Shown piece after piece: positions 32,326-44,516 of a stretch of 64,000 bases of DNA. The DNA is taken from assembly GCA_010094045.1 (NCBI GenBank), contig ML986610.1, forward strand, positions 248,001 to 312,000, read 5' to 3'. The notes under the pieces were generated by a model that saw nothing but the letters and a program-made list of their open reading frames with translations, was not told where the DNA came from and ran no database searches. Each line of letters begins with the position of its first letter. Positions within the stretch are counted from its first letter, which is position 1. A program made the translations under genes and the position numbers. Source of the DNA: Lojkania enalia. Its lineage: Eukaryota > Ascomycota > Dothideomycetes > Pleosporales.

Positions 32326-33435
32326 CTACGTCCTCTCCAGATCATGGATAACCTCTTCTAAGGTTATCAAGATCTGCTTCTTTCTGCGTTCTGAACACCA
32401 ACTTCCATCAATTCCAGCTCTGGCTATTCTTTTCCATTCCTGAATGCTCAAATCGAAGTGTTCTTGAATGGCGCAGTAGTTATCGAGGATATACCCACCA
32501 AAATACGCCGGATCGTCAGAGTTGATGCTGAATTGAACACCAGCATCTAGGAACTTCCGAATTGGTATATCTTTAATCGATCTAGCAGCTTTCAGCACTA
32601 CATTACTCATAGGACACACGGTGAGAAGGGTTTTGCCGGCCGCAACTTTCCTCATCAGCTCCTCGTCGTCTGCAAGACGAATACCATGATCAATGCGGTC
32701 AACCTGCAGATCTGAGAGCGCACTGGAGATGTACTCAACGGGGCCCTCTTCACCAGCATGACTGGTGACTCGAAGACCTTGCTTCTGTGCCTTCGCATAT
32801 AGCTCCTTAAAGAGGTGAGGAGGGAAATCAAGTTCGCTTGAATCCAGCCCAATCCCCCGAACTGCACAGCTCACATAACTTTCCTGCACGGCTTTGTCCT
32901 CGAACGTAGCGAGACAATCGGGAACTGGCAAATGTCTTAGAAAGCATGTAATTAGCTCAGTGGTAATTCCCAATTCGCGCTCAGCGCGGTGGCAAGCGGC
33001 TTGGAAGCCTGAGAGCGCTGTTGTATAAGAGACGCCTCGAGAGGTATGGGCCTGTGGGTCAAAGAAGACTTCGGCGTGGTGCACGCCGTCTGCTGAGGCA
33101 TGCCGGAAGTAGTCCCACGCTAGGGCCTCGAAGTCAGAAGCATGGATTAGGACGGACATGCCAATGTAGTAGTAATGGAGGAAGTCATCGAGGGAAGTGA
33201 ATCTTGAAAGCGTCAGTAAACTGACGCGGTCGCTCGATTAGAGGGCAAATCACCTCCCGTATCGCTCTAGCAGGGATTCCGGGGAGCTGAAGGCATTATC
33301 GTCGCTGGGAAGAGAGATGCTGTTACGCTTGGCAAGATGGAAGAGGACGGGGGGCGTCAGTGCGCCTTCCAGGTGGATGTGGTGTTCGCATTTGGGAAGG
33401 CGCTTGAGGAAATCGTGAAGGTGCGTTTGACACAT
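32326..33435 (-). CDS. AAH1: Adenine deaminase (adenosine deaminase superfamily)
   Basis: It hydrolyses adenine to hypoxanthine and ammonia in purine salvage. Two exons (33435-33254, 33202-32326) give 352 residues, normal for fungal Aah1. Zinc ligands H19 and H21 lie in CEHHIHLEGAL; TSHAGEEG, RIDHGIRL and NSDDPAYFGGY supply the catalytic His/Glu, the following His and the Asp pair. The SDDPAYFGG form is typical of adenine rather than adenosine deaminases. The 51-base intron (donor GTGATT) contains a perfect hairpin. It lies head-to-head with a 4.3-kb gene-free interval. Confidence 0.94.
33210..33227. repeat. Perfect 7-bp hairpin inside the AAH1 intron
   Basis: GCGTCAG and CTGACGC flank TAAA. 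In the transcript it lies between the probable branch site (CTAATC) and the acceptor, so folding could shorten the effective branch-to-acceptor distance. Confidence 0.6.
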
Positions 33436-34257
33436 TGTGACGGGATATCAAGAAATGAGACGCGGGAAATGGTACGACGGAGGCGGAAATTGCAAGTCCA
33501 GAGCCTTTTTTGAAGCTCGCCAAGGGAGATGGATATTCTTGTCGACTGCTAAAATCTGCGAGAACCACACAAAAAAAGCACTGAATATTTGACAATCGAC
33601 CAGGCCGGTTGCCTCATCGGGCGCGCCAGGACGGAAACACATCTATAGTGGCCTACGGTCGCCGTCCCTTGCATACGGAGACGGCCGATGGGGGATCTCG
33701 AGAGTGCGGGCGTGAGGTTGACTTAAGGTTGGCGGCCGTTCCCAGGCCGCCACGTTGGTACCTCGTACACAAACAGTCCACGAGGGCAGAAGAGAGCTTT
33801 GTGAGATGCCTCGGTCGGTGTACCGTGCCTTCGAGCAGATTGTACTGTATGCACCTACATATGGACGCCGGACGAGACCCGACTCGGCTGGATGCTTGAG
33901 GCTGGACGCTGGCCTAGCCTAGTGGGACGCGGCGAGGCTCTTCCTCTACCACCGCACCATCCGCGGGCCTTGAAGCCGCCGCTTGGTTTCGCGCTCGGCG
34001 TCGGCTGGATCGCTGGCAGCCGCACCAGCAGCAGAAGCAGCGCCAGCAAAACTTAGAGGACTGTCCGAGACGTGGCTCGGGTCACAGACTGCCACCACCA
34101 CCCACCGTCACCATCACCGCCGCCGCCCGCCAATAGGCGTGGGCGGGTTGTGCTTCCAACTCTTCCGATCCACGCAAAGCTTGAATAATGGCACGCACGT
34201 TTGTTTTTTTTCGCTCGCAGGCGAGAGCCGAGATGCAAGGGCTCACCAACCTCGAGC

Positions 34258-34293
34258 TCGTGGTCGTGGTCGTGGTCCGTCATCGTCGTCGTC
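34258..34293 (+). repeat. GTGGTC / GTC simple repeat
   Basis: Imperfect tandem hexamer GTGGTC followed by trinucleotide GTC units. It would vary by slippage. Confidence 0.6.
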
Positions 34294-36547
34294 AAACATG
34301 CTGTCTGCGCGTCCCCGTCGCCACTGGCCACCACGGCGTCACCCCGGGCTGACAGCAGTCTCCGGCTGTCTCCCTGCAGCGCGACCGGATTCAGCAGCCG
34401 GCATCTGTCGAGGACTCGAGGGCACCGTGGACGAATAGCCCCAAGTGGTTGCGGCCCCGGGCGTGGCAGGATGGCAAGGAGGCTGCCGCGGAAAGTATGT
34501 ATGTATCCATCGCGACATGGACCAAAGAGATATTGATCGTCGTGCTCATCAAAACGGCCGGCGATTGATCTGCGTGTGCATCAAATGAGCCCGCTTGTCC
34601 GTAGACCAATGCGGTCACTTGTCACGCCCGGCACTATGAGCATTTCCCATGAAATGTGTATGTATTAATGTGGTGACGGGGTGTGTATGTATGCACTCCT
34701 AATATTTGTACGATCTGCATCCACAGCCGTCCGTGCGTCCTGTTTCGGTCGTTATGGACTACTGGCGGCTCGGTTACTTCCGCCCGGCCACACTCCCACC
34801 CCTCCCACTTCCAAGTTCCCACCACCGGCTTTGACAATTTTTTTTTTTTCCACTGCTCCTTCTCGGCAGCGAGAAAGACCTTCTCGGGCTGGAGCCCCTT
34901 TCTGGCATGCCCAGCTGCGCGGCAGGGACCGACGATCTGCCTGGGCAAACCCGGACTTGGGTGCATTCGTGCAGCCGTCGACTCCTGATCCGCCTCTCCC
35001 GATAAGAGCCACCATAGGTAGGTACAGTAGCAGGGTAGGTAGGGGACCGGACGAGGTACACACCGTACCTATCACAGCCACATGACCGCGCTTACGTTCT
35101 TGACTCGATGCCTGCTGCGGCTCCTGACATGGTAGGACAGCCGTGCTCCATTACATACAGGTTTCCTCTTGCCGATTCCCGTGCCTTACGCAAGACAACA
35201 CATAGCAATCGTCTGTGCCTTGGCGGATCTATGTTCACTCACGGGCCATTTCGCCCGGTACAGCAGTGGCAGTAGCACGGACGAGGAAGAATCCAGCGGA
35301 AATGCGGAGATGGCAGAGTCGTATCGAAACTAGCGCCGCAAATCTGAGGTAGCAGATCGATATCATGTTTACCCATGTCAGACATTTTCAGCCTAGTAGG
35401 GCTCCGTGTTCTCCATGGAACTTCGACCGCAGACTAGACTTTGGTGACAGCCGCCGGCAATATCTTCAAATAGGCACCAGATCCGCGTGCCTGACAGGAG
35501 CGGCGACAGAAGCGAGCTGGCCCAGGCGTTACGCCCGGCAGTTAGCCTTTGTCCACGCCCGCTCAGTGAATTTTGACACCTCGGCTGGAGCCTATGTTGT
35601 ACTTCGACATGCGGCGAAGAGACGAGAAACTGATGCCAAGCAGAATAGAGCCGGCGCCGCGGCACGCTAGAAGACTCTGAAGCTCTTCTCGAGGCGCCCA
35701 TGCTTGCTGGTTCCGTCGCTGGACCCGCAAGCTGAGACTGGGGAAAAACGTGCTTCATTCTCGACGCACTGACGCCATCATCATGCTGTCATGGGTGCCA
35801 TTCCGAACGTGGCTGGCTGGCTGGCTGAACCTCCCCAAGGCGTTTGGTGTTGGTAGACGACCATAGCTAGCCGCCTTACCCTGTCTGAACTGGTGAGGGG
35901 TTCGGCGAGGTGCTTTGGTCTGCGGTCAAGCACGTCAAGTGACATCCCGCCAATCCACCACCGCAAATCGGAACGTTCACGGAAACTGACCGGTTGAGCG
36001 TTGATGCCCCTGGCCGCGCCGTCGCCGAGATTTTGCACACTTGGGGGTGCTGCGGCTGCAGGTCGTGCCACACGCTTATGCATCGTCGGCGTGTTTCTGC
36101 AGCGGAACTGTCTGTCTTGCCTGTGGGATCCCAAGGCTTCCCGCCTCGCTGCTGGAAGATGCTCCAATCCAACGCGAGGGCCACTCCAAAGGGTTTTGAG
36201 ACGTCTAGTCCCCCTCGGCCTTGGACCATCTGTAAGCCTAGCCGCTGAGCGTCGAGACCTCCTTCCAGATGGTCGCAGGGATAGGCGAGACGGAGCACTC
36301 ATCACTTGCACCTCGCCCCTGCATTGTGCTGGTCGTCAGATCCACTACCGAGTCGTTCAGACGGTTAGTCGTGGAAATCGTCGATGCACTTCTGGATAGA
36401 CCAACCCCCTTCTGGCAGCTGCACCACACCGAAGTCGCCATGTCCTGTCCCGAACTGAACGTCCGGATCCACTTCCGAAGATTGTCTGGCCCATTATGCT
36501 ACTTTTGGTTGTGATGCCCTTGTCTTCTCGCACCTCGTATGGGTGCC

Positions 36548-36586
36548 ACACATACACACACATACACACGCACACACACGCATACC
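36548..36586 (+). repeat. CA-rich microsatellite
   Basis: Runs of CA interrupted by CATA and CG units. No coding role. Confidence 0.75.
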
Positions 36587-37748
36587 ACGAGGATAATTGG
36601 GCTGCTCCGAAGCGCAATATAGAATGCTGTGACCTGTCACACCTTGCTGATCAGCCTACTGTTGACTGTTTGAGGATCGAAGATAAACTCGTAAGTCCTA
36701 TTTGGGTTGTGGCGTACAGAACGCCACATTGCCTCCCGAGCCTAACGACCTTGTTGAGAGCAGTGGACGAGTCGAGCCATAACCAGAATTTGTGTCTGTC
36801 AGCTAGCAAGATTGAGATTTTCTCTAGAATGATTAGCTTGAGGGGAGCCTTGACTCTACGCGAATATCAACCTTTTGTCTTTAGTGAAAAGGTGTGAGTG
36901 TCCATGCACCGCGGAGTAGAAAACTCGCGCCAATAGCGGTTTGCTTCTCTTCTTCAACACAACAACCGACATTTGAAGGTATTGTGGCGACTTGAACCCT
37001 GCTCGCTCGCTATCTCACAGCCGTGTCCAGGCATCAATCATTGCTCTACCATCTATCGGGATCTAAGCTGATCATAAGGCGTAACGTCACATAGACTTGA
37101 TTGCCAGGTCCTCGCCAAAATCTTTTCCCTATCACGCCAGCGAGCCCATTCTCTTCTGTACCAGGTTGGCGAACGCTACCGGGTCCTCCTGCACATCTTT
37201 CGTTCTGCGCCCTCTCATTCACAACAGCCCTCGAATTACAGCCGGCCCCTTCACAGCTGCTACCCGGATACAGCTCACCAAGCGCTCCGCTTCTGGTCGT
37301 CTCCCAATCCAATCGGCTTGCCCACTGTAGGAAGTGGACCTGCTTCACTCCCCTGCTTTGATTGCTGAGCGCTTGGCTAGGCCCCTGGTCAGCTCCGCTG
37401 GAGCAGAACCCAGTGCTCGAATTTCTCGTCAGAACAGTCCAGGTCCGATCCCATCAACTCTCAGAACAAGGATCTGTCGCACTTGCAGATACCTGTCTTC
37501 AGCTGGTGTGTGTTTTAGTCAGCCTAGCCTACAGCGTTCCCGCACTTGAAACCTAGCTAAGCTAGGATGATAGACTAGACAGTGCTTGTCCCATTGGTCG
37601 TTCTCTAAATCGGCATCCGGGAACTTTCCATATTGTTGGGCATACCCGGGAGGAACTCGGTTGGTGCCGAGCCTACCTTACCCTTAACCCCACAGCGTCG
37701 TTATTTCCCTCTAGATATAGACGGCTGTTGCTTCTCACCTTTGCTAAT

Positions 37749-40650
37749 ATGGACGCCTCCATTTCGAATCCGCGCCAACATCTTACGGATAGTTCGTCCA
37801 CTGTCTTGCGGACATCCCCACCAGGCTCTACCACCTCTTCTCCTCATGCTATGTTCCCACAGCCACCAAATCCCTTTGCGATAGCGCCTGCTGGTCGCGC
37901 GACTTCTGTGGCTACTAGCATGCCTCATATAGGATCACGATCGCCTGGAGGCTTCACTACATCACCATATAGTCGTCCTTTCGGAGCCTCTTCCACGCCT
38001 TCGAGTACCGTATCTGGGGGTCTACAGGATGCACATCCGGATGAGCCTCTAAGTCTACCGGCGACCGGAATATCGCACTCACAGATCTCGTCGTCAAATC
38101 TAAACGCACAGAAGCGAGCATATCGACAAAGGAGGAAAGACCCGAGTTGTGATGCCTGCAGAGAGCGCAAGGTCAAGGTGAGTTAAACGATTAGTCCGCA
38201 ACTTTTCCCCAGTCCTCCCAGTTGAGGCTCTGGAACGAATCAAGGTATATTAGAAGCCCGCTCCATCGGCCTGACAAAGTCATAAGAGACTTGGCCGTCC
38301 TCACCTATGGCGCTGCACCATAGAGGCTTGTGTTGGGTCTCGAAGAGGCTTCGAAACTTTGCCAGCGATTTCGGAAAGGATTACACAGAGTCGCATTTTT
38401 GGCATGATAGGTAGACTGTACTCCGCACGAATTATTTCTATTCTCTTCAAGACCGATCGCCAGCAAGCTGACGAGGAGTTGTGTAGTGCGATGCCACAGA
38501 GACTACAGCCTGCTCTGAATGCTCAAGCCGGAATCACAAGTGCCAATTCACCAAAGAGACAAACCGTCGGATGTCATCAATCAAGTAAGTCTCTTGTGGA
38601 GAAGAAATACTAGCGCTGCGCTGAAAACCGTTCAGGCAGGTACAGGATCTTCAGAGTCAGCTTGCGGAGCTTCGACAAGAAAATACTCACTTGCGGACAA
38701 GAGTGACAGATCGAGATGTTATGGACATTGATCGAGGGAGTACGCCGAGTCGGCCTTCAGATACCCGAAGTCCACTTCAGACTACGGCACAGCGGGTAAG
38801 ACCCCCTGTGATGAATAACTTTGGTCACGTCAGAAGGAACATACGCATTCACAGCCAAGGTATTTTCGACCCTCCATCATGGAGCCGACAGAGCGACATT
38901 CCATCAACGAACACTTTCAGTGTACCGGAAATACCTGCGCGATCGGACTTCGCATATCTCTCAAGAGCATACCTCCTCTCCGTACATGAAATGTTTCCGA
39001 TGCTGCATTGGCCAACCTTCCAGCACGAGGTAGATCACATTTACACGTCGCGAACCTTCCATAGCACTTCGCGAGAATGGATTGCACTCTTCTTCGCCGT
39101 CATGGCCTGTGGAGCGCTCCAGATTACTAGTGCTTCCACCGACTCGCCTAAAGACCGACATTCCGGCATGAAATACTTTGAAATATCTTCTCGAATTCTA
39201 ATGCCGTGGCCTGAGCATTTCACAATCAACTACGTCAAAGCCGCATTTCTCCTGAGTGTATTTGCGTCTGAGAGTAATCGTAGATCTGCTGGTTCAATGT
39301 GGTTAGCAACAGCGGTTCGAACCGCTCAAGGCTTACAGATTAACTCTGAGTTGGGGTCGTTGCCTATGATCGAAGCCGAGACCCGGCGGCGGCTTTGGTG
39401 GTCTTTGTATGCTTGGGATCGGTGGGTCCTCGATGCTTTGAATGTTGCACTTTATCGCTGACGCTTACCTTAGGATAACCTCTCTTGAGGCGTTCTGGCC
39501 GATGCTGATACATGAAGATGACTGTAACATCTCACTACCTTCTGCAATTGAGGATCGTTACATGCAACCACAGGGGTTTGTCCGGTCTCAAACCGCTTCG
39601 ACGCCTTTTGCTGGCTTCGTGGCTGTCATTCAAGTGGCACAGATGTACTCGCACTTGTTCCAGACATTGAAGTCCAGCATCGTCTCTACCCATACACTAC
39701 AGATTTACGATGAAAGGTTCCATGCCAAGCAACTTTTGCTCCCTGAATCTCACCATCCCGCCTCGGAAGGGTTCTTAGACCCTACGGCCCTAATCCCGAT
39801 ATTTACATTACAAAGTGCGCGTTTTCATCTTTACCGACACAATATCTCGCCAGTTAGTCGACCGTCGGATAGGGTCGAAGCCCTTCAACGCTGCACTTTG
39901 GTTGCACAGGATACTGCAAAGTCCATCGCTCGAACGCTCAAGCCTCCAAACCCCTCAAGCGAGTCTGAGGGGGTTTGGCGTACAAAAGTTGCTCAGATCG
40001 CATCCACTATGGTCTGCGTACATCTGTGGCGGTGTACGTTGATTTTGTGCTTTCGAGCAGACTACGAAACTGCACTTTTGTGTACCTCGCTCTCTGCGAC
40101 AATCGGAGACCTACGCGCAGTCAACACTGCTTGCGGGAAAAACCTCTCTTTCTTCCTGGATCGTCTCATCGAACGGGTGCGCAGTGGTGGCAGTGGTCAT
40201 CAACTCGAACTCGACCAAGACGAAGAGATACTCGCTTATGTTAGCGGCGATATGCAGGGAAACCTAGATCATTCATGGGTGTGGACGGGTAGCGACTTCT
40301 GGCCCAGTCCAACGTCTCCCCACACTTCTCCACACAGCAGCATCCAGACGCATGGTTCCGACGATCCGATGCAGGGCACTCACCTTCCACTGCGGCAGCT
40401 CCCTGGATCACCCGAGATCGGAACGAGGGAATGGGATGGCTGGGGTGGCATCGAACAAACGATTCGTCAGTTGATGGAAGAACAACGCGCTCGCCTTGCT
40501 CAACCGGCTTCGTATTATCCTCCGCCCCATAACCCTGTAAAGCGCGTACAGCTGGCACCAGATGCTCCGACATCTCCATCTCGGTCTACGCCAGTACCTC
40601 CTCCCACGCCGTCGAGCACTAGTCGTATCAGCATTCCAAACATCATCTAA
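37749..40650 (+). CDS. Zn2Cys6 transcription factor with fungal-specific domain
   Basis: Four exons (37749-38177, 38487-38584, 38636-39421, 39474-40650) give 829 residues. After a Ser/Pro-rich N-terminus, the binuclear zinc cluster has cysteines at 134, 137, 144, 152, 155 and 162, exactly C-x2-C-x6-C-x7-C-x2-C-x6-C. A basic linker (RRMSSIKQ) and a short coiled coil (VQDLQSQLAELRQEN, about 176-190) for dimer formation follow. The fungal-specific regulatory domain lies at about 250-520 (AYLLSVHEMFPMLHW; RRRLWWSLYAWDR). The Pro/Ser-rich tail may activate transcription. The first intron is 309 bases and splits the zinc cluster between its second and third cysteines. The family regulates carbon or secondary metabolism genes; the target is unknown. 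Confidence 0.9.
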
Positions 40651-40672
40651 CATACTACTGGACGTACTCTTC

Positions 40673-40687
40673 CCGGCGCTGCGCCGG
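40673..40687. repeat. G+C-rich palindrome just after the regulator's stop
   Basis: CCGGCGC, one T, then GCGCCGG: perfect 7-bp arms 23 bases past the stop codon. It may affect 3' end formation. Chance is possible. Confidence 0.5.
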
Positions 40688-42411
40688 TGTTTCGTTTAAT
40701 TCAGCAAAACCGAAAGAGCCACCTCCTGGGAGGACCCTCGAATTGATAGTCACTCGAACTACTTAATACAATACATTAATGTCAAAACAAGGCCTGTGCT
40801 TGATTCCGCTTCCGGTTCGAGCGATCCGTGCGATCCGTATGTTGTAAGCGCAAGGGCGACGCTGAGGTTGTAAGTCATCCGACGTCGAACCATTGCTGCT
40901 TAAAAATTTAGAAGCGCAAATATGGTTTGACATGAGGGCCCCTTCCTCTAATGGCACGAGACATTATCACCAGCAATATCAGTGGACTTAGAACGACTCC
41001 TGAATCGGTCCTTTGCAATCTACTATCTGTAATCAATCCTGTGGCCGCGAAATACTATGAGTCAATCGCCTTTTCGTATGTATGCCAGGAGTCATGGTCT
41101 AAGACAGCGAATCATTTCCTTGCGGACAACTAGGCGCGCGTTACATTCATCGCGAGCTTCATTGATTGCATCTTAGATACTGTGAGAGACATGGACGCCC
41201 GCGGCTTCTCGGATCGATGGCTCTGAAAAGATGCGGATTTCGGGAGCCGTGCCGGATTCACTTGACTCAGGATGGCAACTGGGACCTTTGGTGGTGGGCG
41301 GCCTTGGGCTGGACCTGTGGATTTGGCTGAACCAGCGCGTCGGTTCATCGTAAGGGGCGCTGCCTATCGGAGTAAGGTCCGGCTCGGGACGGGCAGATCG
41401 CCTAGTGAGGAGCCCGCTTGAAATTTGTGGGGTAGTCGATAGTGGCGGCGGTTGCGTTGCGGTGCTGGATTACTTATGCTTTGTCTGCTGGACGAGAAAA
41501 GGCTCCGTGTGATTGCTTGATGAACATTTCGATAGAGAAACAGAGAAAATGAACGATATTCCGAAGACGACCAAGGCCCCAGAACAGCGGTGAATGAGGC
41601 TCAGGGTCAGGGGCTGTGTCTAGTGTGCGGGATATACATGTCGAGAGCTAGGAGGAAGCTAGCACCATGCCGCGAATCTCACTCTATACACGAACCCTCT
41701 CACGAATGTAAGTCAGTCTTGCAAGGGGCTCGTACGAGAGCGAATAGGCCTGCATAGCCTGTGGTTTGGGACAGCCGTTGGATGGCGCGCGGATTGGCCG
41801 TGGCCGGGACGTGCATGTGTCGCGCAGGTCCCCCTCACGGTAGCCGCGCCAGGTCAAGCACAGCGGTGCCAATAATGAAGAGCAGCCCCGCTTGGGGCGG
41901 ACTTGTTGTAGGGAGGGGAATAGGAAAGAGGGCATCCGGCGGTGTGAGCAAAAAAAAAAAAAGGACTCGGAGCATGAATGAATACGGCGGGGGGTGCGTC
42001 CTGGACAGGCCGAACAAGCTTTAGGGGGCCAATGCTTATCGATATCGTGGGGTCTTGGCGTTGCCCCGCGATGCCCGATCGAATCAGGTAGCCTGACAGT
42101 CGCATGCAAGTATTCCGACGCTGGCAAGACGCGCCCGCTGCTGGCCTGCGCTCCCTTTTATTTCGCGCCGCCGCCTGTGAATTGACCAGCGCTCGGGCTG
42201 AGCAATAGCCAGCCCACGCTCACCGACTAAGTGACAGTCAGCTTTTGCCGCTCGCATGAGTTGTCCAGCGCGGCGACTGCTCAGCTAAATACCCCGCCCT
42301 CCCGCCAGCTGGACAGCCGCCGCAGCTTCCCGGGCAATTGTTGCTTCCCGCCCTCCTCTCTCCTCATTTCCAGGCAGACTCGCCGCGCTTCTAGGACTCT
42401 CAGACAGCATC
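40688..42411. promoter_or_regulatory. Gene-free region and probable GAD promoter
   Basis: No gene is supported; a 60-codon frame at 40951 lacks features. The last 350 bases are C-rich and contain stress-element-like CCCCT/AGGGG words (about 41714, 41830, 41915), but these are short and common. A run of 13 A lies at about 41949-41961. Confidence 0.45.
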
Positions 42412-44516
42412 ATGGTGCACCTCAATCGTGTCCCGACCGACAAGGAGCTGCAGGAGGAACAGGCCATCGCCAACGGAGTGGGCGCCATCAAGCTTGAGCC
42501 CTTTGATGAGGCCGATGAGTACACTGCGACTGTCTACGGCTCGAAATATGCGGCCGAGGATCTTCCCAGGCATGAGATGCCGGTAGGCTCGATATTTGTA
42601 TTGCAGTTGTTTCGACTAGGGCTAATTCCGTGCAGGAGCGCGAGATGCCCAAGGAAGTGTATGTCGTTGCATTGGGGATAGCGGGAGCAGCCGAAAGCGC
42701 TAACTTCGCGACTTTAGTGCATACCGCATGATCAAAGACGACCTTACTCTAGATGGCGTATGCGACAAGCATGTCTGGAGGGGAGCTATACTGACACATT
42801 CAGACTCCCACCCTAAATCTGGCTAGTTTCGTCACCACGTATATGGTAAGCGGCTTTCTCAGCTCCGTGCTATCCGTGCGAACCTAACCATAGCTCCTAG
42901 GAAGATGAGGCGGAGAAGCTCATGGTGTAAGCATCTTGCAACCCTGTCTGAGGCCCCGTGAGTAACAATTGCCCTCCAGCGATGCCTTCTCGAAGAACTT
43001 TATCGGTGTGTATACTACACGTCGTTTGGAGATAAGTTACTGATTCAGGGCAAGACTACGAGGAGTACCCGGTTTCTGCAGACATCCAGAACCGCTGCGT
43101 GTCCATGATCGCTCGGCTCTTCAACGTTCCCACCAGTGACGAACACACGAATGCTATGGGCACTTCCTCAATCGGAAGTTCTGAGGCTATTATGGTGCGA
43201 TGCAGCGTAGCCCCCACACTATATATATGCAGTGCTAACAGCCAAACCGTGTTTTAGTTGGGAGTTCTTGCCATGAAGAAACTCTGGCAGCAAAAGCGCA
43301 AAGCCGAGGGCAAGCCGTGTGACAACCCAAACATTATCATGAACTCGGCTGTCCAGGTATGTTGGGAAAAGGCCGCCCGCTACTTTGATGTCGAGGAAAA
43401 ATACGTCTATTGCACCGCGGATCGCTATGTCATCGACCCAAAGCAGGCGGTAGATCTGGTGGATGAGAACACTATCGGTATCTGCGCCATCCTCGGCACC
43501 ACCTACACTGGCGAGTACGAAGACATCAAGGGCATTAATGACCTGCTCATAGAGAGGGACCTCGATGTTCCCATCCACGTCGACGCTGCCAGTGGTGGTT
43601 TTGTCCTTCCCTTTGTTAACCCTTCATATGTATGGGACTTCCGTTTACCAAAAGTGGTTTCCATCAATGTTTCTGGCCACAAATATGGACTCGTGTACCC
43701 TGGTGTCGGATGGGTCATCTGGCGAGGCAAGTCTTCTGCAATTATACCCTCATTTCCATTGCTAACAGGTCCCATGTAAGACCCAAAATACCTTCCCAAG
43801 GAGCTTGTCTTCAATATCAACTACTTAGGAGCCGACCAGGCATCCTTCACTCTGAACTTCTCACGTGGTGCTTCTCAAATCATTGGGCAGTACTATCAGC
43901 TTATCCGTCTCGGCAAGCGTGGCTACCGGAGAGTCATGCTGAACCTAACACGGACGGCGGATTATCTGGCCGCCAACCTCGAAAATCTAGGCTTCATCAT
44001 CCTGTCTGAGAGAAACGGGAGGGGTCTCCCGCTCGTGGCCTGCCGTCTCGATGAAGACCTAGGCAAGCAATACGACGAATTTGCAATGTGAGCTCCTCAA
44101 ATCCGGATCCGCGGCTATTTATTGACGAAACCAGTGCCCACCAACTGCGAGAACGCGGCTGGGTAGTACCAGCCTACACCATGGCCCCGCACTCGGAGCA
44201 AATGAAGCTCATGCGCATCGTCGTACGCGAGGACTTCACAAAGTCTCGTTGCGATGCTCTGATCGCCGACTTCAAGCTCGCCCTGCAGACGCTCGACGAG
44301 ATGGATGCCAAGAGGCTCAAGGAACACGAACGGTTCGTATTCCCGCGATCCTCGATCCCCGCCCTGCGATTTAAACTGATATGGTATAGACATGCTACGC
44401 ACCTCCGCCGTCGCTCTACCTTGATCGGCAAGATCCAAGTAATGCCGACGAACCACTTCGCCGACGAGACACACAGCTTACAAGGCAAGACCGGTAAGAC
44501 CCACGGCGTCTGCTAG
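42412..44516 (+). CDS. GAD1: Glutamate decarboxylase (PLP-dependent)
   Basis: It converts glutamate to GABA and CO2 in the cytosol, feeding the GABA shunt. Eleven exons join in phase to 522 residues: 42412-42582, 42636-42658, 42718-42757, 42804-42845, 42901-42926, 42980-43005, 43055-43194, 43258-43726, 43781-44087, 44135-44332 and 44390-44516. The PLP lysine is K298 in [10 protein letters not shown]; the cofactor Asp lies in [25 protein letters not shown] and [10 protein letters not shown] are further family blocks. Exons 2-6 are only 23-42 bases. The intron after GWVIWR has a GC donor (GCAAGT at 43727). The last intron (44333-44389) is a multiple of three, so retention would insert 19 residues; the spliced C-terminus looks more natural. 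The end KTGKTHGVC is typical of fungal GAD. Confidence 0.94.

Larger units (their letters stand above)
33436..37748. other. Long gene-free interval between AAH1 and the zinc-cluster regulator
   Basis: About 4.3 kb without a supportable gene. Composition is balanced to G+C-rich, unlike the A+T-rich islands, so it is not obviously decayed repeat. Many medium-length frames overlap in all phases (33.9-35.1 kb, 35.4-36.4 kb), as G+C-rich DNA produces by chance; none shows a domain or clean splicing. It contains GTGGTC/GTC repeats, GGTAGGTA repeats (35016-35040), a CA-rich microsatellite and C/T-rich tracts (about 37100-37900) just before the regulator. It may carry a long leader or non-coding transcript for the regulator. 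Confidence 0.5.

Noticed and set aside
33855..35085. Many overlapping frames of 90-150 codons on both strands
   Set aside because: They are low-complexity, G+C-driven, mutually overlapping, and without domains or splice partners.
36975..37070. tRNA-like patch on the minus strand (TGGTAGAGC box and GGTTCAAGTC box)
   Set aside because: The D, T and acceptor stems do not pair, and no clear anticodon arm exists. It is at best a chance match or a worn-out tRNA.
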